Assembly (NCBI GenBank): GCA_003427395.1
Contig: BFEA01000025.1
Coordinates: 655,856 to 681,462, forward strand
Source of the DNA: Chara braunii
Taxonomy: Eukaryota > Streptophyta > Charophyceae > Charales > Characeae
Direction: 5' to 3'
Length of the DNA stretch: 25,607 nt
Part shown: positions 9,055 through 17,924 of the stretch, one piece after another
Position numbering within the stretch: the stretch's first letter is position 1
How the letters are laid out: every line of letters begins with the position of its first letter
The notes under the pieces: generated by a model
What the model was told of the DNA's origin: nothing
Databases searched by the model: none
What the model saw: only the letters and a program-made list of their open reading frames with translations
Made by a program: the position numbers and the translations under genes

Positions 9055-9060
<6 letters not shown>
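8971..9060. repeat. Long-range stem with competing fold
   Basis: AAAAACGG (8971-8978) and ATGACG (8980-8985) pair in nested order with CCGTTTTT (9053-9060) and CGTCAT (9041-9046). AGGGACT/AGTCCCT (9011-9027) is inside. A rival pairing of 8992-9003 with 9048-9059 (11 of 12) would cross the ATGACG stem and make a pseudoknot. Which fold forms is unknown. Confidence 0.55.

Positions 9061-9088
<28 letters not shown>
9056..9088. repeat. Poly(T) tract, 33 nt
   Basis: Uninterrupted run of T. As the reverse complement of a poly(A) it might mark a minus-strand retroposed end, but I see no element body that would match. Confidence 0.95.
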
Positions 9089-9094
9089 CCGGTA

Positions 9095-9133
9095 ATAACA
9101 AAACCGTTGGCTTATGCCAACGGTTACTGTTAT
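9095..9133. repeat. Perfect 10-bp hairpin with extension
   Basis: AACCGTTGGC (9102-9111), loop TTAT, GCCAACGGTT (9116-9125). After a short internal bulge, ATAACA (9095-9100) and TGTTAT (9128-9133) extend the stem to 16 pairs. Confidence 0.85.
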
Positions 9134-9177
9134 GTGCCCTCAGACACATCTTCGGGCGCCATGTGGCGCTGTTTGGC

Positions 9178-9179
9178 TT

Positions 9180-9214
<35 letters not shown>

Positions 9215-9217
9215 TTT
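9178..9217. repeat. (TTTA)n microsatellite
   Basis: About nine uninterrupted TTTA units. The Leu-Phe-Ile-Tyr repeat ORFs across it are artefacts. Confidence 0.95.
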
Positions 9218-9928
9218 TCTACTCGATTTATACGTGTCATCCTTGCGCAGGGGCCATGCTAATTCGCGCGGCCGATCTCGGTCGCGCGATCTTCTTGATC
9301 GGCGGTCAAAATCGACAGCGTCAATAGCTGGCAAGGCGGCCAGCTCCAAAAAAGGAGTCAGCCCATAGGTGCGACATGTCAGATTCGATCCCGGTGTTCA
9401 CACTGAACAGGAGCTCATGTTCCTGTTCCACATTGAACAGGAGCAACTCTTCAATATGAAAAGCTAGCCCTGACCTCTCCCCACCCTGTCGGTCCCCTTT
9501 CACACAAAGCCAGTCGTGCCGCCATCGACACGGCGGCCTATCGATCTTGCAGTGCTCACGCCGTCGCCCATTCATTGGGTTGTTTACCCTGATGGTGCCG
9601 CGACCTTATTCCTAGCGCGACTGCCCTTTTGTGCCTTCCTAGGCCCTGAACAGTCGCGGGATATTATTTTAGGTAGAATAGGTCTAGCTTTAGTCTTTCC
9701 ACGGCCGCACTTCCCTGCGGTCTTGCCAAAAACCGAGGACGAGTTGGAACTTTCCAACTATTTCATCAGACCAATTCCCACAAACTTACATCAAAATTCG
9801 GACTTCGTCCGACATTGAAAATACAGGACAGATACCCTTGTCAGGGTTTCTGTCCCAAAAGCGTCACGCAGGATTGGCAGATTCACAAGTTGCTTCACTG
9901 AAGGGGAAGCGGTGGAGCCACTTCGAGT
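9218..9928. repeat. Hairpin array, segment 3
   Basis: Further perfect hairpins: AGCTGGC/GCCAGCT around 9326-9345, AACAGGA/TCCTGTT near 9407-9426, CGCGACTG/CAGTCGCG (9616-9658), AGTTGGAA/TTCCAACT (9742-9759), TCGGAC/GTCCGA (9798-9812), and a stem with 12 of 13 pairs at 9826-9855 with a 4-nt loop. No gene is supported. Confidence 0.65.
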
Positions 9929-10140
9929 ACGCCAGCTATACCTCCATTGAGTCCCTACGACAGGATAGGGTTCTGTGAGGTATAACTTACCCCCACCCGC
10001 GAGAGCTATCACCATTCCTTGGGTGGGTGTATCCCCGCCGAGCTACTTAACCACACGCGGAAGCTTTTACGTGCAATCGCGGAGGTGGCCCAACCAAGGG
10101 TGTTTCTCGTATGTTGTAGCATAGGAGTTACGAGCGGTTT
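9929..10140 (+). repeat. Structured repeat block, copy 2
   Basis: Diverged copy of the block at 3509-3715. Stems here are TATACCTC/GAGGTATA (9937-9944 and 9977-9984) and CCCACCC/GGGTGGG (9992-9998 and 10021-10027). A shared segment around AAGCTTTTAC is flanked by CACG/CGTG here and by CGTG/CATG in copy 1, so pairing is kept while bases change. Non-coding; function unknown. Confidence 0.7.
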
Positions 10141-11462
10141 ATGCCTAGCTCGTACCACTACACGAACTGTCACGCTGGGGCGCTTATCTCCCACGTGCGA
10201 TTCAACGTTTTGTACTAGGACATCCCAACTCAACCACACGACAGGCAACAAAACAAAAACTCCGACAAACAAATAAGCCTAGTCTCAGTGAGGCTAACAT
10301 GGAGTCGCATAAGAAGAATGCAACCGCTAAGGGAATCATAATGCTCAGTCATGTGTACTCACTTGACCTGCTATCATGGCGACACTCCATGCATTACCCA
10401 CATCCGCACAACCTCTCATGGGTTTCGAGGTTGCGTACGACACTCAAGTGTCGAAAGCGAAATATCGTGAAGAGTCCCTCCTTCACAATACTGAACGGCT
10501 GAAGGATAAGTCATCCAACCCTTGCAGCACCCCCGTCTTTTAGGTAGTGGGTGACAATAAGCAAGGGGCGTAAGTCTGACTCACGGGAAAAATCCATTTG
10601 TGCTGGACCAGAGCCTGAAATGTCTTGGACAAGGACCTCAAATTTCGGACTCAGGACCAACGCCCAACCATTAATCTAAAAAGCGAGACCCCTTTTAGAT
10701 GGGGTTAGCTCGTTCCTTCCCTTGTGGAAAAAAGTATTTAACGGGTAGTTTCACGTTAGCGAGCGACCCGCCGTACCCGAACTGAATCATAGTCCGATCG
10801 AAGGTCGGGTGTTGAACCAAGCGTTTGACTACTCCTACCTTTTCGCTAGATGCGAGTGGCAAGAGAGAACGTAAATGAAAGAGAAAGAAAAAGCGGAGTC
10901 TTGTAGAAAATCAAGGAGATTCATTCTCACAGCCACAGTTGGATCATGTTACCCACACCCCGTATTCAATCATCAATGTCATATTTAATTCAGGAGTGAA
11001 TCCTCACCCCTATTCATATTTGCACGAACATGAAACCCAATGAAAATTCATACGCAAATGTCACAAACGTGGTCAACCCCTTTGTTCCCAGGTTCATGTG
11101 TCACACGCCCCTTTCCGACGCCCACTCAACAAAGGCATACCTGTCTGATCCATTTCACACAACTTTTACTTTGTCATTCAAAAGAGGTTCAAAGGATAAG
11201 AATTTCATTCACACAGAAATGCATTTCGCCTATAAGGTCACATACATCTGGGCGTGGGTATCATGGTGGGTAGGAGTTGAGTCGCAAACTGACCTGCTAT
11301 CAAATCAATAGCAGAAGTTGATGAAGCTCGAGATCTTTGAGACCAATCGCAGGTAACAGTGACCTGCATCACAAAATCAAGGCAGGCATCGTCTGTCATG
11401 TTAACGTCGTATCGCACTCTAAGTTATTTAAGCAGTAGCGTCCGGTAATAATGTGAAAATCC
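10141..11462. other. Unassigned stretch
   Basis: I find no gene or recognisable element. A GTGAAG/CTTCAC hairpin is present near 10469-10488 and GCAGGT/ACCTGC near 11350-11367. Hairpin density appears lower than in 7680-10030. The ORFs here look like random open frames. Confidence 0.4.
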
Positions 11463-11619
11463 CCGAAATTTTCGGCAGCACTTCCTTTAGGGAAGTGTGT
11501 TCGAAAAATATTTACTATACAAAATCTAAAGAGAAACTCAAGACTTAGAACATATTTAAAAATAAACCAACTCTTTGGTTTCAATATAAATTTTGATAGC
11601 ACTTCCTTTACAAAGGAAG
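11463..11619. repeat. Hairpin cluster around GCACTTCC motifs
   Basis: CCGAAA/TTTCGG (11463-11475), CACTTCC/GGAAGTG (11479-11497), AAACCAA/TTGGTTT (11564-11581) and CTTCCTTT/AAAGGAAG (11602-11619). The first two overlap a GGCAGCACTTCC phrase that also starts units of the 53-bp minisatellite at 6966-7310. Confidence 0.65.
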
Positions 11620-13260
11620 ACGTTCATAATTCCTAACTCCAAAGACTAAACTATATTCTATCATAGTTGACATCTCTGAATTTTGACTAACTTTGAGTAT
11701 TTAGCAGAAATGTCGACAACATCTCCCCAAAGGAAAAGAGGCTCTCATAACTTCTACTAACTCATAGCCTAGCCAATATCCTATCAAATCAATCATGCAT
11801 AAATAGACAATGCGAAAACAAAAGTGAACATCTACCTGCCTATCGCTCAAGCAAGGCGAGCACTAACAGACTACCCTACAATGCAGAAAATAGACAGAGC
11901 TTTGAGCAAAAGACAAGGCATTACCAACATAGAGAGCAAACTAGTCGCGCTTGCAAAATTTATAGCATGCATGCTTGCGTAAAAGCTACGGGATTAAGCC
12001 CAAGTGGTCAGGAGGAGAAGAGAGGAAGTGTCTACGTCTACATGGTTAGGCCGCGGCGTGGGGGTTGTAGCCACACTCCACGCATCGATCCGGTCATGCA
12101 GGCATTCAGGTCAATTAGAACAGAGTATGCAAGGCGAGGAAGGAGGAGAAGGTGGGCAAACACGAGGAAACCAAGAAAGAAGAAAGATACAGTTACAATC
12201 GCGCCCGCCAAAAACGACAGTTACACAAGATTAAGGGCGTGATTCAGTCAGAGCCCAGTTCCTAGTGCCGCAGGATGTGCGCGAGTGAGAAGCGCGGAGC
12301 AGCAAAATTCAGAGTACCTAATTTCCTAGCCTAAGTCCTAATTGCAAGAAGGAAATTCCGAAGAGCCCAAAAACAATTCCGCAAGCCTCTGGGGGCTTAA
12401 CAATAGTTGAAGATTTCAAAAACGATATTCTCGCGCGATGATCGGGCTAAAAATTCCCAGTGCTCACAGCAGAACAAGAAAGAAGCCATAGCAACCGTTG
12501 TCCATCACGCTCGCTAAAGGCGCGCTTACCCCATCGTCAGCGCGGGACTTTCCTGACACCGACCCGACAGATTCTCACAGAAAAAAAAAAAATGAGGGTA
12601 TCCATGCAACTTGGCCCGACCAACCCATTTTTTTCCGCAGCTCACCCATCCGACCCGTCTCATTTCCCCAAGGCAGCTTCGCGCCGAAGGTTACGCGATT
12701 ACAGAAAATGGTTCGTCACAAGGGGACCCCAGACGATGGTGGTTCCCAGGACTCGTCGTTAGGAAGTGGCTGTTGCCACAACGACAGGTGCGAGTACAGT
12801 CAGTCCTAGGTGGAAACGGGGCATGCACGACCATCGCTGTCCCCCCCCCCCCCCCCCCCCCAACCCCCATGTCATAGAACAACTGTTTGTGCCCTTCACC
12901 GCCTCCCATGCCTCCCTTACGGCCGGTTTGCTTGCGCATTTTCGTCGGTTTCCGCCTCCGTCGCAGATGACATACTCACAGCAATGAGCAGAAGTGCACG
13001 AGGATGGCGACGAGCAGGACGAGGAGGATGAGACAAAGTAACGACAACTTCCTCACATGGTCATCCATGCAAGGGGATCTGGAATTGCGGGTTGGCACGC
13101 ATGCTCCTGCCTCACTTCCCACACGACACCACTTACATTGTCGCGTCTACCCGAACAAACCACCACCCGCCCACTCCCAACCCCGACCCTTCCCCTCGCT
13201 CCGCACTGCTACGTTTCAATTTTCAAAACAGTCACCTCACGACGGACTTGCGTAATGCGG
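11620..13260. other. Unassigned stretch including a poly(C) tract
   Basis: No gene is recognised. A 21-nt C run at 12841-12861 is the main feature; overlapping Pro-rich and Gly-rich ORFs across it are artefacts. A 12-nt A run lies near 12581-12592. The basic ORFs at 11967-12242 have no domain I can name. Confidence 0.4.
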
Positions 13261-13272
13261 CGACGGTCAAAA

Positions 13273-13380
13273 ATGCCCGCGGTACCTTTGCTGGGACAAC
13301 GGCCTCAAATGACCGCGGTAACGTTGCTGGGACAACGGCCTCAAATGATCACGGTACCACTGCTTCTACCGGGCACCAGC
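13273..13380. repeat. 36-bp tandem repeat, three units
   Basis: Units start at 13273, 13309 and 13345. The first two are nearly identical (ATGNCCGCGGTA at the start, then GCTGGGACAACGGCCTCAA); the third is diverged in its second half. The 36-bp period gives a 12-residue repeat in open frames, but nothing else supports a protein. Confidence 0.85.
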
Positions 13381-13486
13381 AATGGAGTGTATGATGTTCT
13401 CAGCGAGGCCGCCAACAAAAACCAGCCATGATCCAAGAACAAACGAAATGTTCAAAAAAAAAACAAAATACCTGGTTTCCACGGTT

Positions 13487-13594
13487 GTCAAAAGGGTGTG
13501 CTCTTGAACTCAACCCACCTGCGAGAGGTGACTTGAATTCAAGGGCAATTTTGGTTGTGTCGCCCTTTGAGTTTTAAGGGCGCACCCTTGTGAC
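13487..13594. repeat. Foldback (imperfect inverted repeat)
   Basis: An arm of about 27 nt from 13487 pairs with one ending at 13594, with roughly three quarters of positions complementary. Inside are CACCT/AGGTG and the palindrome CTTGAATTCAAG. The arm phrase CTCTTGAACTCAA occurs again just downstream near 13660. It may be a decayed MITE or part of one; no target-site duplication is evident. Confidence 0.5.
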
Positions 13595-13690
13595 GCAAAA
13601 AATTGAAAACAAAGCGGGTTGCTCTAAGGGGGGGGTGGAACAATAATTTTTCGCTTCGCTCTTGAACTCAAGTGGTGTGGAACAAGGCCC

Positions 13691-13842
13691 TTAAACCACC
13701 AGTACTTGGCCCAGCTATCGCCGAGGAAAAAAATAGAGCAGAAACGTTTCTAGACGGATGAATTTGTGCGCTCATGTAGTAGTCCCTACGTTTCCTAAAC
13801 TTGTGGCGCGGTAACGGACTCTAGGAAGCACTGGTGGTTTAA
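13691..13842. mobile_element. TTAA-flanked MITE, copy 1 (152 bp)
   Basis: Begins TTAAACCACCAGTACTTGGC and ends with the inverse, GCACTGGTGGTTTAA; the terminal repeats match at 16 of 17 positions. About 30 bp of the left end matches the element at 24358. TTAA lies at both ends of both copies, which fits a TTAA target-site duplication (piggyBac-like) or a TA duplication with longer terminal repeats. The interior has no coding capacity, so a transposase would have to act in trans. Confidence 0.75.
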
Positions 13843-14700
13843 CATAAGAAAAGGACCTACGCATTCCGCCAGTGCGGCGAAGGACAGGCTGCACAGGCCC
13901 TATGTTCGTGATGATAGGCTACCCTGGGTGTGTTCCCTGCCAAGTGACAGGCCTCAACCCTGTTGTGGTTGTACTTGGAAAAGATGAGTCTGACATGAAG
14001 ATATCACCAGTGAGGCCTTACCCTTAGTATGAACATAGCAGCTATGCAGGGCACAAGGTGGCGCCTCAACGAAATAGCGATGCTCGTGCTTGGGAACCCG
14101 ACCGTAATTATGGCAAGGTTCGTGCGTTCGTAGCATGCCCATTGAGAAGCTAGACATAGGTTTGCACAACATGATCTGCCTGCAAGGATGTCTTCTGCGG
14201 GACAAGCTAGCGGCTGTTTCACTCCTATTCGTCATCATGAAGAAGCCCTCTGCGAGACGCGGAGGCCTCAGCTAAGCTATGGGCCTACCTATGTTTGGAG
14301 CAATACTAGCTTGACGCTCATCGCTTGAATCGGGCCAGTGTTATACCTGAAATTAGTGCCAGAAGATTCCCATTATTTCAGCAGACCGCATTGTTAGGTC
14401 TTCTCCCAACGTGAGACTTGCTAAATCTGGTAAGTTTCATAATATTAACTCTGCGACTTGATTCCCATTCTTCTTTACTTTCGCCGTATCTTCCAATTCC
14501 GATCCCTACTCTCATCTCCATCCATTTTACTATCCTTAGTAAACACAAATCTAACCTAATATCTCTGGAGCCTAACAGTAATACTCTTCCCCCCTCACTA
14601 TTCTGGTAAGAAACAGTGGTCCACCGACGTTGCCAAACTACACTTGTCATCACATGCCCCTGTCTCCACAATATACATATAAAATTAGGGCCGTTATTGC
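13843..14700. other. Unassigned stretch
   Basis: Non-repetitive DNA between the MITE and the satellite. I see no convincing gene; the longest ORFs are on the minus strand (13954-14238 and 14378-14671) and show no recognisable motif. Confidence 0.4.
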
Positions 14701-17125
14701 CCTACTGTAACCGGGTGTCTTCCCTTCCACTCGCCCCACTATTTCTCTCCCCTCCTCGCCCCCCCCCTCCACCCCTTCTCACCCATACCTCGCTCTCTCT
14801 CCCCTCCCCCCCCATTCCATCGATATTCTCAACCAAAACCCCTCTCTTCAACCTAATAACACAATCTCTCCCACCACGTCACCGCCTGCCACTACCCTTC
14901 ACTGCCCGACAACCCGCCACCCCGTCACCGCCCGTCACTACCCGTCCGTCACCACCCGCCACTACCACTCAACACCCGACAACCCGCTACCCCATCATTG
15001 CCCGACAATCCGCCACTCCGCCACTGCCCGTCACCACCCGATAACCCCTCACCACCCGATAACCCCTCACCACCCGCCACCTCACGTGGCCAGTCCACTA
15101 TCACCCGCCACATCGCTATTGCCCGCCATTACCCGCAACGGCGCCATTGCCAGCCATCCCCATTTTTGCCCGCTTCTCCTTTACCCCTAACCTACGCTCA
15201 GCTCTCGTCACGACCCGTCCGCCACCACCTGCCACTACCACTTAATATCCGACAACCCGCTACCGCGTCATTGCCTGACAGTCCGCCACTCTGCCATTGC
15301 CCGTCACCACTCGATAACCCCTCACCACCCAACACCTCCCGAGGCCAGTCCACTACTTCCCGCCACATCGCTACCGCCCGCCATTACTCGCAACGGCGCC
15401 ATCGCCGACCATCCCCACTTTTGCCCGCTTCTCCTTTACCACTAACCTACACTCAACTCTTTCCGCTCGCCACTCCGCCTTCCCCAACCCTTACCGCCCG
15501 ACAACCCTGCCCCGATCCAGACCCCTACATCCCTATCCCCACCTGATATCCCAACTCCCCCCGATATTCCGCCAAATTCCACCTTTGCCTGCTACGTCGC
15601 CCCTCTTCGATCACTTAACCCTTCCCTCTCACTCTTACCGTCGCCGGACACCACGCCACTCATTGCCACCGCCTGTCACTATCCTCCACTACCCGACAAC
15701 CAACCACCCGGTCAGTGCCCGACAACCTGCTACTCTGCCCGTACCCGATAACCTCTCACCGCCTGCCACCTCCCGGGACCAGTCCACGATTACCAGCCAC
15801 TTCGCCACGGCCCGTCACTATCCGCTATAGCCCATACCACCCTGCTACCACCAACTCCCGAGCCATCGCCGTCCACCTCCACTCTGCCTACTTCCCGTTC
15901 ACCCCCAACCTTCGCCCAACAATTTTCGCCCGCTATCCCGCACCTCCCTTCCGCCACCGCCCGACAACCCTGCCCCGATCCCGACACTCACAATCCTATC
16001 TCCACCCGATAGCCCATCTCCCCTTATTATCCCGCCAAAACTCCACCTTGCCCGCTACGTCGCCCGCCCTCGCTACTTAACTCCTCCCTCTCCCCCCTAC
16101 CGTTGTCGGACACTACATCACTCATTGCCATTGCCCGCCAAGACAATACCTCCACTGCCAATCACTCCGCCTACCCACCGTTCCTATACACCGTTACCGT
16201 CCCCCACCCCGTCAACCCACCCTACTCGCCACTCCGTCTTCTTACCCCTGCTAGTATCGTCGCCAGCACCCTCGATTCTGACTCACCAGTACCATAACCC
16301 AATCTGCCATCTCCTACATCGTAACCTTTCCCTCCACCACCAGCTCTCTAGCTGCTTTCCCGCTACCGCCATCATCCGCTGCCCTGCCTTCGGCCATCGC
16401 CCAATATCCCGACACCGTCGTCCATTACCAGCGACCCTCTTCTGTTGATACCTGTCATCGCTAACATAGTATACCCTCCCTTGCCAGCCACTCCGCCAAT
16501 CCTCGACCATCACCCGATGGGATAAGGCGGAATGAAGCGTCTATCGCCATATAACCCACTGCTCTGTTAACGCCAGTCACCACCCGCCACTCTAACTCAC
16601 CCTACCCCACATATCTAGCGATTACCCGCCCGCTGTTATCCCGCCAACCATGGTCGTCGTCCACCACAGTCCACTCCCCGCCATTGCCCGTCACTCCCAC
16701 CAGCCTCCCATGATCCATCACCCTTCCAGCCCCCGCCATTGCCACCACCCTCCCCCTCTCCCCGAGACCTCTGCCCACCACCCTCGTCGAAGTTGCTGAT
16801 ACATACTCCCCACTCGCTAATCACCCCACCACGTTCACAGTCACCCCCTCAATCTGTCCATTTCCTCACCACCATCCCCATTGTTTATATATTACATAAT
16901 TTGAATCCTTACGAATCCCATCAGACCGCTAACCTTGATCGTCCCGTGCTACTACACCCCCCCTTTCCGAAACCTCTCCCCATCATCTTCCATCTCCCGT
17001 CGGTTCAGCTTCTCTACACCCTCCCCTCGCCAATCCATCAACCATTGCCCTCTACCCACTCTGTCTTCCACCGCCCATACCCTCCTTGCACTAACCCCTG
17101 CCAGTCCCCCCCCCCTCCGCTCTGA
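14701..17125. repeat. Pyrimidine-rich, G-poor satellite
   Basis: Built from variants of short phrases such as CCCGACAACCCGCCAC and CCCGTCACCACCCG. Longer periods are visible: GACAACCCGCTAC recurs at 14978 and 15251 (273 bp apart), and CCCGACAACCCTGCCCCGAT recurs at 15499 and 15959 (460 bp apart), each with matching sequence following. G is scarce on the plus strand throughout. Pro/Ser/Thr-rich ORFs across it are compositional artefacts. It ends close to the 5' repeats of LINE copy B. Confidence 0.8.
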
Positions 17126-17230
17126 GTCAACAACCATCGATCTTGGGATAACAGATCCCCTGCTCCAATCCGGGACTGAAGTCCCCCCCAACACGCCCAA
17201 TTTAGTCTCTTACTTTGCTTATTTGATTTC

Positions 17231-17530
17231 AAATTACTTAAGTGAATTTTATGATGGTTATGCTTCAATAATTATTCATTCTCGCAGTTAGCTCGACTTT
17301 TATGAGCAACACTGCGATCTCTCATTTATTTTCCGTGATCGTTGCTCCGACTTAATGGGCAGTATCACGAGTTTTCTCCAAATTTACCTAAGTGAATTTT
17401 ATGTCAATTATGTTCCAATAATTATTCATTCCTGCATTTAGCACGATTTTTAATGAGCTTCACTGCGGTCTTTCATTTATTTTTCGTAATCGTTGCTCCT
17501 ACTTAATGGGAAGTATCACAATTTTTTATT
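17231..17530 (+). promoter_or_regulatory. 5' monomer repeats of LINE copy B
   Basis: Two 150-bp tandem units (17231-17380 and 17381-17530) share AAGTGAATTTTATG, CAATAATTATTCATT, CATTTATTTT and the ACTTAATGGGNAGTATCAC ending. A third, partial and diverged copy of the ending is at about 17660-17695. Tandem monomers upstream of ORF1 act as promoters in some mammalian L1s; promoter activity here is inferred from position only. Confidence 0.6.
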
Positions 17531-17570
17531 TTTTATAAATTTTTTTTATTTTTTTTTTATATTTTTTTAA
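17521..17570. repeat. T/A-rich tract
   Basis: About 50 bp of almost only T and A directly after the second 5' monomer. Confidence 0.85.
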
Positions 17571-17924
17571 TGTTGACCCATGCAGTCGGATCTTAACTAA
17601 CCATTGATTATTACCTTTAGTCTCACCCCCCTGCTGATTGGATCGAAACTCCCAATCCTCTTGATCGATGCTTGATTGAATGGGCGTTATTACGAGCCTC
17701 CTCTAATCTGCTCAATGATTGACTCCCTTTTCTTCCCTTGAGAAAGGCACTGACACAACATCCTGGTTGTTGACTTTATCTCCATCTGGCTCCACAAACG
17801 GTTGAAAGTCATGTCCTTTAGCCCTGATATGCTGTAGATAATCATCCTCTCAATCGATTGGACGTGATAGCCAGAGGACAGAGACTTATAAACATACGCC
17901 TTCCGGCATAGGTTGGACTGACGA
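17571..17924 (+). other. LINE copy B 5' leader
   Basis: Region between the monomers and the ORF1 start. It holds the partial third monomer and otherwise no recognisable signal. Confidence 0.5.

Noticed and set aside
3509-10140. The two homologous blocks as LTRs of one 6.4-kb retrotransposon
   Set aside because: No TG...CA ends, primer-binding site, polypurine tract or gag-pol remnants between them, and similarity is limited to about 200 bp.
13273-13380. Short direct repeats as a possible CRISPR array
   Set aside because: Units are directly tandem with no unique spacers, and the setting is a plant nuclear genome.
14616-17125. Several Pro/Ser/Thr-rich ORFs of 100-180 codons
   Set aside because: They arise from the pyrimidine-rich satellite, which lacks stop codons by composition.
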